Translations under genes and position numbers: made by a program
Part shown: piece after piece, positions 23,842 through 35,926 of the stretch
How the letters are laid out: each line of letters begins with the position of its first letter
Numbering within the stretch: position 1 is the first letter of the stretch
NCBI RefSeq assembly: GCF_036426115.1
Contig: NC_088601.1
Coordinates: 2,108,001-2,172,000 of the forward strand
DNA: 64,000 nt
Source: Kwoniella botswanensis
Lineage: Eukaryota; Basidiomycota; Tremellomycetes; Tremellales; Cryptococcaceae
Direction: 5' to 3'
Notes under the pieces: model-generated
Seen by the model: the letters and a program-made list of their open reading frames with translations, nothing else
The model's database searches: none
Told to the model about the DNA's origin: nothing

Positions 23842-24768
23842 ATGGCTGCAGCAAGCTCGAGTCAGCTCCAGAATATCTATTACGAGAGGGTCAGTCAACG
23901 TTATCTCTGATCCCTCAACATGTCTCCATCAACACCTGTCTCATCGACGTAGCTGATATCTATATATCATATGCACATTTACAGAAGACAGGTACACCGA
24001 GACCATGCTACATATGCAATAGGCCCACTACGACAGTGTTAGCGACCCTCAAGACGGAAGATTTCTTGTATACTTGCGATGCACATCTGACGGATAGGTG
24101 GGTGAAATCAACATCGACAATGTGGTACACAGCTGATCAACTGCTGCATAATTCATATACAGTGGCTTGTGAGTTAACTCCCGTTGAGAGACTGACCGTA
24201 CGTCCCCTAACATGACCACGCTTTTATAATAACCACAGCGCATCACCCATCCCTACACCCGCATCTACCCCAGGTCCATCAGCAGACGACATCAAGAAGG
24301 TGATAGCGGATTATCATCAGCGAGAGGCTCGTAAATCGGACAAGGGGGATAAGGACAAGGACAAGGATAAAGACAAAGATGAGAAAGAGAAGGATAAGGA
24401 GAACGATAAGAAAACAGTAGATTCACCTAAATCACCTTCGACACCTTCCATACCTACTTCGTCGATACCTCAAAATCCGACTCATCGCAAATTTCAATTA
24501 CACAGGCATATATTCGAGATGAGGAAGAACGAGCTGAGGAGGAAAGAGCAGGGCAATAAAGCAAAGGAGGTGTCGAAAGGTGAGTCCGTACTCCTAATCA
24601 GTTCACAATCCGTCGATGGCGTATATCATTTCAATCACCGTTCGACCTCGATTCCTGCATCATGCCTCACAGCATCCACCCAGTCTGATTTGTGTCCGTA
24701 TACCGTCGCTAACATGAACATTCACCGGACTTATAGGACTACCACAAGTGCCTCGTACGGCTTTTTGA
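23842..24768 (+). CDS. VFA1: Vps4-associated protein 1 (Vfa1)
   Basis: Vfa1 binds and stimulates the ESCRT AAA-ATPase Vps4 at endosomes. Spliced sequence: MAAASSSQLQNIYYER, then KTGTPRPCYICNRPTTTVLA and DFLYTCDAHLTDR, the paired CxxC / C..H zinc-binding region that defines the family. A linker SASPIPTPASTPG leads to DDIKKVIADYHQREARKSD. A lysine/aspartate-rich stretch follows, whose DNA (about 24335-24415) is a degenerate AAGGACAAG repeat. The end is a basic helix (HIFEMRKNELRRKEQGNKAK) and a last exon KGLPQVPRTAF. An upstream in-frame Met at 23644 exists but precedes unconserved sequence, so I start at 23842. Four exons. Confidence 0.85.
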
Positions 24769-25454
24769 GTGTACCTTCCATGTGCAATTCATGCCTCACG
24801 ACATCCTCACGACGACTTGCTCCCACAAATCACGTTCCTACAATCCTCCCAAATCAGACGGGTTTCCCCATTCCCGTTTGGAACTAGTTCTCTTTGTTGT
24901 ATGAATAAAGATCTTCATGGTCATTTGTCTACTTTGAAGGAGATCATCTTATGAAAGGAAGAGGGAGTAATATGACATAATACTGACACTCCTCCTTCCT
25001 TCTAACGGTTAACGTTGAATTCATCAATTTCTTCCTCTCGTTGCTTTACTGACGTTGGCAGCACCTTAGCGGCGATGACTGATGGACGTATGTCTGCGAG
25101 ACCGATAAGTCAGTAATGAATGATCTCTCTCTGCCAAGTCGGTCTCCAGATTGATCGGCTCGGTCATGGAAGCTTGGTCACCACCTCCTTTCATCAATCA
25201 GACCCAATCTTGAAACAATTTCGACGCTTAATTGAGGTATGTTCAGGGGAATATACTCATCATCTGGGGAGATTAGGTTGACTTGATAGCATGACCTCGG
25301 TCCAGCATCTTCTTTTTCTTGTTGCTCTCAGCAACAAACACTGTCAAGCTAACGTATAAATACTGCAGGTCGGGTGGATGACCCTCTCACTACCTGACCC
25401 ATCACAATATCAATTACCGTGTAACTCCATTTAATTCCCACAGGACTATTCGAA
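24769..25454. promoter_or_regulatory. Intergenic; promoter of first trefoil-like gene
   Basis: A TATAAATA box at 25355-25362 lies about 93 bp upstream of the next ATG. The rest shows no exon. Confidence 0.5.
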
Positions 25455-26098
25455 ATGCTCTTCATTGCCACTCTACTCCCTCTTCTAGCTTTGACCTCTG
25501 TCTCTGCCATCCCAACCAAGCGAGATGGCCCAGGCAAGCTCAGATTGAAAGGTACCAACCAATGTCTAGGCAAGGCGAAAGAGAACGGCGGCTCCACAGG
25601 GACTGATGGCGTATGGACCGAACCATGTGATACTGCTGTCTCATGGAAAATTCCACCACTCGGGCGACCTGGTAAGATCGAACAGCAAGATTACAAATTA
25701 TCAGCATTGGACGGGGGTGATGGCGTCAGCGTTGATATTCCGCTTACGACGGGTGTTTACGATCCTGTCAAACCAGGACAACAGTGAGTTATCTTTGCTT
25801 TCACAGACTCATCTATCTTTACCCCTTCGTGTAGGGGTCACTAACGCAGTGAAACCCTTTGCATAGATGGGCTATCAATCCCGATGGTAGAATCTCGATT
25901 GGTGGTGCCAAGATGGTCTGCGTGAGCTGGCTGGAAGGTAACATCGTACAAGCCAAAGCTTGTGGGACTGGTGGTGATGCTCCAGATGGAACGATCAAAC
26001 AAGGTATGTCCAATACCTCTCATTTGACTTCATGGCTCAATGTTATATTGGCTGATACAAACCATCATTTGGACTACCTAGTCTGGGAACTTGCTTAA
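25455..26098 (+). CDS. Small secreted trefoil-like protein A
   Basis: Three exons encode about 160 residues. The signal peptide is MLFIATLLPLLALTSVSA, followed by a Kex2-like site (IPTKR). The mature protein has four cysteines, in GTNQCLGKA, WTEPCDTAVSW, KMVCVSW and AKACGTG. Exon 1 ends with QQ in phase 2, exon 2 opens with WAINPDGRIS, and exon 3 (26082-26098) encodes only VWELA. The spacing C-L ... C ... W-x-I ... W ... DGxI ... C ... C ... Q-x-W recalls ricin-B/beta-trefoil lectins, but only about two repeats are visible, so the fold is inference. It is followed by paralog B on the same strand, and two further paralogs lie at 50.6-52.4 kb. No function is known to me. Confidence 0.8.
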
Positions 26099-26565
26099 AT
26101 CCTCAAGAAGCGATCTACTGTGAAGCGACACATGGATTGACAGTGGAGCTGGACAGTTGTTTGTAGCACTTTTGTACCTATGTAACTTTTCAATGCATCC
26201 ATATGCAGCTAGTATCTCGAAACCGTGATGCAAACGAGAACAGCAGAACAGGATAAGGTAAAGCTTCAGCACTTCGCAATCTGAGACTCATGAGGGTCAT
26301 GCCGAAGATGAGTTGACGCCGAATATGATCAGAATCCCAGTGCCGTCAAGAAACAGGTTCAACACCTTGTGTCCTTGATAGGACAAAGGGCCGTCTGTTG
26401 ATTTACCCCAAGACCAAAACTATTTATACCACACTCGTCCATACAGTCTCATCAGGAAGGAGGCAACACTGTATCGTGATTTCTCACTGCACTGTATGTT
26501 CCATTAAAGCAACTTGAACTTAGGTTTGACACAGAACTTCAAGGACAATTTACATTGTCAAAGCC
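26099..26565. promoter_or_regulatory. Promoter of trefoil-like gene B
   Basis: A TATTTATA element at 26421-26428 lies about 140 bp upstream of the gene B start. No other feature is seen. Confidence 0.4.
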
Positions 26566-27219
26566 ATGTTATTCGTCGCTCCTTTACTCCCCTTGCTATC
26601 CTTAACCTCAGCTCTCAGCATTGTCAATCGACGAGACGACACTACCTACAAGCACGCAAGCTTAGAGCTCACTGCAACCGGTAAATGTCTAACAGCAGTG
26701 CAAGATCAAAATGGCGATGTGATCGATGGGTTCCAGTTTGTCACTTGTACTGGTGATACCGAATGGAGCGTTTTCAAACCTGCTGAAGGACCCAAACAAA
26801 TTGGGTTTATATCCAGATCGTTCACACCAGTGTTGGATGCTGGTGATGATGGTAAACCCCATGATGTATCACTTGAAAAACCTCAATATCCTCGAGAAGG
26901 TCAAAAGTAAGTTCGATCTCCTCTAGCGCCGTGGATTGACTGATGACTTGGGCCTCGATTAGGTGGTTGATCAACTACGATGGAAGGATCTCGACCTTTA
27001 ATGGCACGTTGTGTCTGAGTCAGACCAAAGGCGCTCATGGAGATCCGTCGATCAGAGCGGAAGGTTGTGGCTCAGGTGAAGATAACAAGGAGTCGAATAT
27101 CTTACAAGGTGTGTTTGGTTCATGGATTAGTGAAGGGGGTTTACGCTGATTCAATGGTAATCGTTTCGCTCGTAGTCTGGAAGGTAGTGGAATTTCATGG
27201 TGATAGCTCTTCTTCCTAA
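26566..27219 (+). CDS. Small secreted trefoil-like protein B
   Basis: This is a tandem paralog of protein A with about 176 residues. The signal peptide MLFVAPLLPLLSLTSALS is nearly the same as in A and is again followed by a dibasic site (IVNRRDD). Four cysteines lie in TGKCLTAV, FVTCTGDTEW, GTLCLSQ and AEGCGSG. Exon 1 ends in K with phase 2, exon 2 opens WLINYDGRIS, and exon 3 opens VW and ends HGDSSSS. Intron positions and phases equal those of A, C and D. The mature sequences are far less alike than the signal peptides and exon borders, which suggests fast divergence after duplication. Extracellular or cell-wall location is expected. Confidence 0.8.
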
Positions 27220-27454
27220 ACCTCGTTCGGTAGGATGACACAGTCTTCGTCAGTCAATGTTTATCATACTTTCATTATTATACCATTATATGCAACAAAG
27301 ACCTTGTTCATTGCGGATGGTTTTCGATTTGGCATCGTAAATGTAAATCGATATTGGTGCATACAATTTGTGCTTGGTCCAGTTGGTCGAAATATGCTTC
27401 TTGCCGTTGACTTCCGAGTTACAGCTCACCGAGGATTTATCGTGATATTGTACA

Positions 27455-28752
27455 CTACGACCGACTATCCTTATCCCCCGCCTCCTCTTCCTCCACCAGT
27501 TCTCTAGCCAACCTCGCCTCCTCCCAGAACCCTTTCATCTCTTCGTCGTCCCACCCTCCGCCCATTTCATGATCCCAATCACTCGCTTCGCTCTCTTCGT
27601 CAACATCACTATCACCCTGAGAGATACCGATTGGACCGAGGGCTTTGGTAGCGTTGACGAACGAATTGGACAGTTGCTTGGAAGATGTACCGATGAGGGC
27701 TGTTTGAGCTCGACGTGATTCTCGAGGCGTATCTCCTGTCGCTGCATCGGCCGGAGTAGGTGTTGTGTGTGCGTGTGGTGCTGGAAAAACAGACTTGGGA
27801 GGAGGTGACGAATATGATGGTGTCGGCTGAGAGAGGGATGGTGCAACTGGAGGAGTCGACGGTGTTGGTCGTTCGTGGATTGTCAGATTGGCTATTAACG
27901 CCGAGACAGGGTTATCCGGAGCAGCCGATGGTTTAGGAGGAGGAGGAGGAGTGTACGGCTGCACTGGGGTATCACTGTGGACTGGTCGGGGCATCGAGGT
28001 GGTGGCATGAGTCCTCGAAACATTGAGAGTGTTACTGGACGTTGATCCATTCTTGACTCCCTCGCTCCTCTTCCTCTTATCATCCTCGGGCCAACTGAAC
28101 ATCCCCCTCTCCTCCAGCTCCTCGAGCAACTCCACCTCCTTAATCTCTCTCCTTAACCATACAGCTTCTTCACTCAGATTACTTTCCACCCAATCGGATC
28201 CCTTCTTGCATTTCTCACAGCAAAACCCGTCTTCGGGGTTACCCTGTTTCTCCTTGATCGTTCGATTCGTGGTAGATATCGATAGACGCTTCTTATCTGA
28301 ATATTCCCTTTTAGGCCTGTTGGGACATAAGGGGTAAGAACATAGTGAGTTGAGATGTCTCTCGTGTATGAGTTCTTGATACTGTGCGGGTGTAAGATGA
28401 GAAGTCTAAAAATGAGTGAAGAGAATCAGCTAGATCTATTCGGATAGATATCGTTGAGCAGATGCAACCTCATGACCACGGTTTTACTCACAATCTTCTT
28501 GAACGTAGTCCTGTCCACAGTCTCCTCCATCAACTTGTCCATCCATCTGTCCACTCTTCTCTGCAATTGAGCTTTCCTGACTGCCGCTTTGATCAGGATA
28601 TCATCTTCGGCCTTGTAATCTGTCTCATTGAGAGGACGGCTGGAGGAAGATGCTTGGGGCGATGATTGTTGAGCGACTACCGATAACTTGACTGCATTAC
28701 GAGGTGTATTGGAAGGGCCTGCTACGCTCGGCGCAGGAAGTCGAGTAGACAT
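27455..28752 (-). CDS. RTR1: RNA polymerase II CTD phosphatase Rtr1 / RPAP2
   Basis: Rtr1 removes Ser5 phosphate from the RNA polymerase II C-terminal domain and helps import the polymerase. Exon 1 encodes MSTRLPAPSVAGPSNTPRNA and a helical segment KAEDDILIKAAVRKAQLQRR. After the intron comes TSHLTPAQYQELIHERHLNS, then the zinc region CSYPLCPNRPK and GFCCEKCKKGSDWVESNLS, matching the C-x4-C ... C..C pattern of the family. The C-terminal third is disordered: Pro/Ser-rich, then acidic (DVDEESEASDWDHEMGGG). Two exons give about 410 aa. The end at 27455 follows an acidic RELVEEEEAGDKDSRS tail. Confidence 0.88.
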
Positions 28753-29133
28753 TGTTGCTTGGGTAGAGGGCAGGCGTGGTTGATAAGAGGAAGTCGGATA
28801 TAATCAGTGAAAGAATCCATCAAGAAGTAACAGGTCAGGATGAAGCTGTCGAGTGGAGGTGGATCGCACTCCCCATCGCATTCATCACGAGAGCTATTCC
28901 AGATAGATACCCAACTGAAAACGGTATGCACCGAGAGAGAAACATGCTGATTGTATAGTACAGTACATTGTTTACGATTTTGCATTATCTGATCATGCGA
29001 ATAAGATGAGACGTAATGGGATATATATAATTTAAACAAATATAGTGATGGTATAAAACCTCATTGGATCACTTCTTCCTCCCCTCATAGCGTACCTCTG
29101 CATCATGTCATACCTCATACCCCTATACACACC
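28753..29133. other. Intergenic region RTR1 / SMD1
   Basis: This is 5' flank of RTR1 and 3' flank of SMD1. No exon or repeat is seen. Confidence 0.45.
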
Positions 29134-29964
29134 CTAGAACCCTCGTCCTCTACCTCTTGGTCCACCTCTTCCACCCCCACCACCTCTACCACCGGGTCCA
29201 CCTCTCATCGGACCTCCTCTCGCACCCCTAGCACCTCTAGCAGCACCACCGGCACCTTCCTTCCTCCTCTTAGCCTTTGGCATATCATCCACCAACAACG
29301 TATCTAAAGGTAACGAATCCGGTAAGATGTAATATCGGACGTTATTCCCTCGGATCGCTATCGAGTCCAAGGACAGGGGTTGTTGCGTGGTCTGGGATCG
29401 TAAGGTGAGTTTGACGGATTTGAGGTGGGTGTTCATCTGAGGGTCGACGGCTGTGATGGTAGAGCACAAATACAGTATACAGAAATATTTTGATGTATAG
29501 GCAAGAACATAAGGATAAGGAACGACAGACAGAAGGAAGCAAAAGTCAGCCAAATCCTTTCCTCCTTCGTCTACATGGTCTGCATCCTACTCACAGGTGA
29601 TCGTACCATGCACTATCGTACCGTTCTTGAGCTCGATCGTGACCGTCTCGTTGTTGAGCTTCATCAAGAATCTATATGGCACGAGGAGAATATCCAAGTC
29701 AGCATGGTATCCTGCGAGATATTACCACAACTCCTCCATTCTTCCCGTCACTCCTATGTTCCGCACGTTCTCCTGCCGCCCATTGATCCTTCTTCATTCA
29801 CAGAGATATGAATGTGCTAAGAGGTCTAGCAGAGCTTCCACCTATGCATAACTCAATTTCCCTCGTCCATATAACCTTCTCCACCTTATCCTTGTCTCAA
29901 TCCTCCTCTTCTCATCTTCCCCGTCCGCTCTGTGCTGGAAATGTACCCACCTGACGAGCTTCAT
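29134..29964 (-). CDS. SMD1: Small nuclear ribonucleoprotein Sm D1
   Basis: This core Sm-ring protein of spliceosomal snRNPs acts in the nucleus. Coding exon 1 is only 14 nt (29951-29964). It joins to [20 protein letters not shown] and [19 protein letters not shown], the Sm1 motif. The Sm2 motif is [17 protein letters not shown], followed by [10 protein letters not shown] and the arginine/glycine-rich tail that is symmetrically dimethylated in other species. Three exons give about 145 residues, slightly longer than human SmD1 because of the RGG tail ([11 protein letters not shown] at the end). Both splice junctions restore the conserved Sm sequence. Confidence 0.95.
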
Positions 29965-30798
29965 TGTGAAAGACGGAGTCGGACTGAGCTTGGTGAGGGT
30001 AGGTTGTAAATGCCTGTGAGGCTTTTGTTATTGATGATAAATGAGGTTGGGTATAAGCAAAGATGTAGTTGGATAGATGTTATGGATGTCATGGATGTTA
30101 TCGTCTTAAACGTTGGATGTCAGTCAGAGATCGGAGTTACGCGGCGTTATGGTGAGGAGATTAAGGTGTGGCACTTTGAAGACATCTACGCGTCATCACA
30201 TTGTCATCCATTCATTCATCTATCTACTATCTACTATCATCTATCATCTATCATTCAACATCCTCATCCTCATCCTACTCCTTCTCTTCTCCAGTCCTCC
30301 CTCTCCTTCTCTCAGCAGATCATCAGTCCGAATCACCCCTTGCCACACGAAATATACCCAGTATCGTATTATACATCACCCCAGAGGAACCACATCCATC
30401 GCGTCATCTGTGTCGTTTCATCTCATCTCCACTTCGAACTGTCATAGAAAGAACAATCATCAACGTACAATCAATCATCAACCCAACTGTACATCTTACA
30501 CATATATCTCCTGAATCAGCAGCAGCAATTCTGCTATCTACTGTAACTTACCCTTCCCTTCAAACATAATCGACCATCACTATTGCCTAGAGGGCAACGA
30601 CGATATCCTTCTCGACTCCTTTCTTCGTCTGTATTCCATCAATTCATCCTACATCAACCCTCGATTCTTCCCATTTCCACTTCAAATAGGCTCTGGCTAC
30701 TCTCATACTCATACCCGAATCCCACTTGGTTATTGTATCTCACCAACCTTGTCTAACAGAACACGATATAAAGTCTTTTGGTTATATAGATTTTAAGC
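29965..30798. promoter_or_regulatory. Divergent promoter region SMD1 / WD40 gene
   Basis: An 834-bp gap lies between divergent genes. It contains short imperfect ATCTATC / CATCTAT repeats near 30218-30255 and a long C+T-rich stretch (30200-30700), probably 5' leader of the WD40 gene. No ORF here looks coding. Confidence 0.45.
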
Positions 30799-32412
30799 AT
30801 GTCATACACCAACGGATACAACTCGAACCCTCACTCTCACTCCAACACACCTGCACCTCAAGATCAGAATAATAATGCTGCTGTCAAGGTACAACCTCTG
30901 TTATGCTCGGGTCATACTAGACCTGTGACCCATCTATCGTTTTCCAACTTGTGAGTGAACGTTTGAATCCGTGATCGAGGTCTTCTTGGTCTATCTACCA
31001 AGGGAAAGCTTGTGTTGATCTTCCCAATACTTGGCTAGACTCGACGACGGAACTTACCTACTGATATCAGCGTGTAAAGATGGTAATCCGATGTTACGAA
31101 GTTGGTTGGGTGATTGGATAGGTACTTTCCTAGGTGAGCTTGGGGGATTCATTCTCAACGCGTGTGTAATCATACAGCTAATTTCCGTCATAACGTCATG
31201 TACGACTGATAGGTCACAAGGGAGCCGTGTGGTCTTCCAAGATATCGTTGGATACCTCAAAAGCAGTAACTGGAAGTGCTGATTTCACAGCGTGAGTACC
31301 ATCTCCTCTTATTCCGTTAAGTCCAGATATGCTGATACTTTGAGCTCGTATATTCAGTAAGATATGGGATTGCAACTCCGGTGAAGCGCTTCACACATTC
31401 TCGCATAATCATATAGTACGATCGGTCGCTCTCAACCCACAACAGACCCCTCAGTACCTATTGACGGTGAGTAATATCGCTCATCGCGATTGACCGAGAA
31501 ACATACGAGCTAATTTTACCGTTGTCTTTTATTTGAACAGGGTGGTCACGAAAAGAAGATCCGATTGTTTGATCTAGGTCGACCGGATGCTGAACCTTTG
31601 ATACTTGGAAGCCGACCCGATGGACTATCTTGTGATGGGATTGTCAGGAGTCTGGTATGGGATGAGGGTTCTGGTGGGACGATGGGTGTCAGTGCTTCGG
31701 AGGATGGATTGGTTAGGTGGGTATTTGCCATTATCGTGCATATTTGTTTATCTGGATCATGGTAGTTGTCCATGATTCATCCTTATCTATTTCTACTCTA
31801 TAGAAGAGCTCTGGCTGACCAACACGTTGCGTGATCCTTTCAGATGGTGGGATCTTCGAACATTGAGTCAAACAGGTCAACTAGATCTTGGAGAATCCAT
31901 CACATCGATGGAATTGGCTCATGGAGGTGGCACGTTGAGCGTTACCGCTGGGAAGAAGGTGCATTTCTTGGATATCCTCAGGTGAGCTGGGTCTCAGTAT
32001 CATTCAAGAACATAGCTCATATGATACTCCGAATCGATATTAGACAACATCCACCTGTCACCGTCGAACTACCCCACCCACCCACCTCCGCATCCCTCCA
32101 CCCCTTCGCCAGAGATCGATTTGTGGTTGGATCAACAAACGATCCGTGGGTCAGAGTGTATGATCTGGACTCTGGAAAGGAGAAGGAGGTGTACAAGGGA
32201 CATCATGGACCTGTACTTTGTGCGAGCTATAGTCCGGATGGCGAGGTCTACGCGAGTGGGAGTGAAGATGGTGAGTTGGTACTTCTAAGCTTAGACGATA
32301 TCTTCTGTGTGGTATCGACAACAAGCTAACGCCGATCATCCACATAGGTACGATCCGTCTCTGGCAGACCAATCCAGGCAAGTCCTACGGACTATGGCAA
32401 ACGCAGGACTAG
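30799..32412 (+). CDS. WD40 protein, STRAP (Unrip) family
   Basis: This is a beta-propeller scaffold related to the serine-threonine kinase receptor-associated protein, which in animals joins the SMN complex and signalling assemblies. It begins MSYTNGYNSNPHSHSNTPAP, a poorly conserved leader. WD repeats follow: PLLCSGHTRPVTHLSFSN, ACKDGNPMLRSWLGDWIGTF plus GHKGAVWSS, SADFTAKIWDCNSGEALHTF, LLTGGHEKKIRLFDLGRP, GLVRWWDLRTLSQTG, DPWVRVYDLDSGKE and CASYSPDGEVYASGSEDGTI. The phrase 'DGNPMLRxGxTGDWIGTFxGHKGAVW' is diagnostic of STRAP. About eight exons; the end is GLWQTQD. It lies divergent from SMD1; both link to snRNP biology, though this may be coincidence. Confidence 0.9.
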
Positions 32413-32787
32413 GCGATTCGGGATTCATAGCATGTCACATCGAGTTCTCTTCTGCCTTGGACCAATTTCATTTCCTTCCCCTTGTACTCGTCTAGACCCG
32501 ACACATCAGTCGGAGAGGAGAGTTACTTGTTTGCATGTCCACATGTCTTCATCTTGTGCATATATATTGAAGGTATACGAGTATATAGTTTATGTGTTAT
32601 TTGACATTGTCATCATGCATGAATGTGGGTGGGGGTGTAGCATGACGTCACTAAATTACCACTCTCATATCAGATAAACGATACGATTCATGACTCTAGA
32701 TGATAAATGATATCCTCTATCACTATACTTATGTGTTCATCTCACTCTAATCTTGACGACTGTCAACCTGTATTCCTTCATTCCACC
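32413..32787. other. Short intergenic region
   Basis: This 375-bp gap lies between two plus-strand genes. I see no feature beyond AT-rich sequence. Confidence 0.4.
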
Positions 32788-33674
32788 ATGCCACTCCTCA
32801 CTTCCAGAGCACGACATGTCCTCCAACCCTTGAGACCTCTCACCCTTTCAGTAGGATTCAGCTTCATCGTACCCCTGAGATTCTTCGGCACTTCCACCCC
32901 GGGTAAAAATGATATACAGTGTACGAGACGATTAGTCAGACAACCTTCTCCAGCAGCTAGCAGGGAGAGTCCATATCCCGTCGTGTTTTTGAGGATGAAG
33001 GGTGCGGAGGTACAAGGTGTGGAGGAAGAGGGAGAGTGAGTTGGTATAAGCTTTTCTTTTACTCATTGGTTACGTGCGAATCACCATAATATCATTCGTA
33101 TCGCTAATACTATGTCTTTCCATGACGTCGCAGATGGATCGAATGGTCATCCATGTTCTCAGAGAAAGGATACACCTCGATCGAAATTGATATCACCATC
33201 CCACCTTCACCTTCCTCTGAACTCGATACTGAGGAAACATCCATATCCCCTTTGATATCTTCGTTATCAACTGAAATACGGTTACTCGCTATCCCCTTCC
33301 CGCCTATCCTGGTCGCTAGAGGAGTATCGACCCTGCTAGCTCAAGCATATATAGAAGATCATCCTTCGTCTGGACTGGTACTTATCGATCCTATGCCAGA
33401 TGAAGATCCCCAACCACGTCAAAATTCAAAGTTGAGATGGCCAATGTTCAAATACGAACCGCATTTCCCCATATTGGTCATGTCCAACCAAGCTTCACTC
33501 AGAGAGTTGAGCGTGTCTAATAGACTGGTAAGAGAGCATGGGGTGTTACCGAAAGATGAAAAGATAGGATGGTTTGGGAGGAGCGGGAAAGGCGTGGAGA
33601 TTGAGGTTATGGATGGGGTGGATGAGAGTAGTAGGATACAGGTGGAGAGGTGGATGGATCGGCAGGGGTATTGA
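32788..33674 (+). CDS. Alpha/beta-hydrolase-like protein, probably mitochondrial
   Basis: Two exons encode about 260 residues. The N-terminus MPLLTSRARHVLQPLRPLTL is basic and lacks acidic residues, like a mitochondrial presequence. The intron at about 33029-33133 splits EGEWIEWSSMF in phase 2. In the core, EKGYTSIEIDITIP followed by PILVARGVSTLLAQAYIEDH and GLVLIDPMP resembles the strand-elbow-helix and next strand of an alpha/beta hydrolase, but the usual G-x-S-x-G is replaced by ARGVS. A catalytic role is therefore doubtful. Similar short hydrolase-like proteins are common in basidiomycetes, without assigned function. The C-terminus is FGRSGKGVEIEVMDGVDESS and a short helix. Confidence 0.65.
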
Positions 33675-33979
33675 ACAGATTTATACAGTGTTGAGTAAAT
33701 GTAGAAGGATATGTCAGAATGTAAGATAGTGAGGATCAAGTTGTTCTTATGACTTGGTGAGAAACTTGGGCTGTACATGGTATCTGCAGTCATCAAAATC
33801 TACTTGCATCGTGTCATCATCATCAAGATTACTCGACCTGTCCAGCGAGATTGGGTCTTTCCCTGTCCCATCCACTGTATACGACATATTCAGAATGTAT
33901 TCTAGCAAGACTAAAGTCATACATCCTTTTTAGATGTTGCCATAATATATGCTGACCATTAGGATCTACATTTCCTCCA
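33675..33979. other. Convergent intergenic region
   Basis: A 305-bp tail-to-tail gap with nothing further recognised. Confidence 0.4.
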
Positions 33980-35639
33980 TCATATATCCTCCAAATGTAC
34001 ATCCGGGACTTTCAATCCAGCCGCATAAGCCTTAGCCAGCACCTTGATCGCCTATATGTCCCATTCCCAATTGTTAGCTTCTAAATTTGTCACGATAATG
34101 TATATCTTCATGGTCGACATCACACTCACCTGCTTGTACACCGGCGCATCTATCATCTGTCCGTCCAAGGTGTACGCACCTTTACCTTGCTTATCGTGGA
34201 GCTCGAAAGAGAACTTGACACGGGCTGCTTTCAGGATGGCTGAGCAATGGAATAATATTCAGCAAGCGAGATATCTGTGCAGGACGGCATCGCGAAATGG
34301 ACCCACCTTGTTCACTTGGTGAGAAGGATTGATGGATCATGTCTATCTGATTGGGATGAATCGCTTGCTATGATCCAATCAGCAGTCCATCAGTACTGTC
34401 CAGCCTGCGGTTCTTATCGATAGATACACCTCGCTCACCTTGCCATCGAATCCGAGCCTTCTGCCTTCTTCTGATTCTTCCCTCAGCGTATCGGAATTCT
34501 TGTAATTCACACATACCTATAAATTGAAACAGACTCATCAGCTTGTCGATCGACTGCGATAAGTATTACGGATGAGACCTACCAAGTCGATAGCCTGTAA
34601 TCCGAATGCTTTGGCCGTGGTGACAAGCTTTGATCGTGGATAGAGTAGTTCGTCCCGGGAGGGTGTACGTGTCAGGCCGACATCGGCGCAGTCTGTCTCA
34701 CCAAACATCAGTGTATCTCGATAAGAGGGAGAATGGGATGAGAACACATACAATCCTCAGCAGCAAACTATCCACTCAAGTCAATATACCCCCATCTAAC
34801 CTCTATATGACGCAAGAGATCTCACTCACCAACAGAGCATCCAGATGACCTTTCCCACTACCCGCTATCCGCTCAATATCAATCATCGCCCTTGCACTTT
34901 CAATCATAGCTATAATCTTGATCGGTTGATCACCGCCGGTCCGCTTCTGAGGAGGTGCAAGTTGGTTGATTCGTGAGATAAGATATGAGATGTGGTCGGG
35001 TGAGTTGGTCTTGGGTAGTGCGATAGCCTGGAGGTGTTTTGTAGGGAGCTAAGTCAAGTGGGGTATCAGTGATCCCAGTAGTATGACAACTGGAAAAGGA
35101 GAGACGAGACACGTACAACCGCTTTCAGATCATCATCCTCATATCCTGTTCCAATAGCGTTTATACGAGCTACCATCTCTCCTTTTGGTCGCCTGTCACC
35201 CTAAGATGATAGTTCAGCGGATATGCTCTCCACAGTCTAATTATTATACATACTTACACCTACTGATACGATCGAGAGATAGAAGCAAAACTCACGTTCA
35301 ACACCTCTGAGATCAACCTCCTAGCTTCATCCTTCTTTCCAGGAGCGACGCTATCTTCCAAATCATATGCTATCGAATCTGCCGGACTAGTAAAGGACTT
35401 TTCGATCATACGTGGATTAGAGCATGGCACTGTGCATGCATACATTGTCAGCTCATGGTAGAGAGGTAGTAGAGATCAACGAGAATCGACTCACCATACA
35501 GCATCGCTCTTCTGGACACGGGCGTTCTCAGTTCCACCGAGGATAACAAACGTCGATGTGGTCGATGACTACATGATGAAGTCAGGAAGTTTTGAGCTGT
35601 TCTCGTGACACCGGTAGATGTATACAGTATCTTTGACAT
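33980..35639 (-). CDS. HpcH/HpaI aldolase family, citramalyl-CoA lyase (CLYBL/CclA)-like
   Basis: This is likely a mitochondrial lyase that splits citramalyl-CoA to acetyl-CoA and pyruvate, or the related malyl/malate-synthase-like reactions of CLYBL. The N-terminus (MSKILYTSTGVTRTAQNFLT, then RPHRRLLSS) is basic and presequence-like. Core motifs in order: MLYVPCSNPRMIEKS, SIAYDLEDSVAPGKKDEARR, MVARINAIGTGYEDDDL, ALPKTNSPDHI, KIIAMIESARAMIDIERIAG, LFAAEDYCADVGLTRTP and CVNYKNSDTLREESEEGRRL, then GFDGKQAIHPNQID. The Mg-binding Glu (IES) and Asp (AAED) are present. A C-terminal segment FSFELHDKQGKGAYTLDGQM closes as in CitE/CLYBL. Around ten exons. The next gene upstream encodes a hydratase that could make its substrate. 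Confidence 0.88.
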
Positions 35640-35926
35640 GATTTATCAATTAAGATGAGATGTCGTCTGGATAGATGGATGTACGAAATGCCAAGAGACG
35701 CTCCTCCTCGGTCATGCTCCCATCCCACTCCAATTTCCCTGAGTGAACAATAAGACCTCTCCATCCTCTTCACTCATCCTCCTATCTAGACGCCAGCAGC
35801 GGGATGTCTCATGTATCCAGTCGTGTGTATCGTGGATCAAGGGTTATCAGAGGACGATCACTCCCCATGCATGTGATACAAGGTGGATCTACTGGCAAAC
35901 CAAAAACAACCTATCTTATCTAATCA

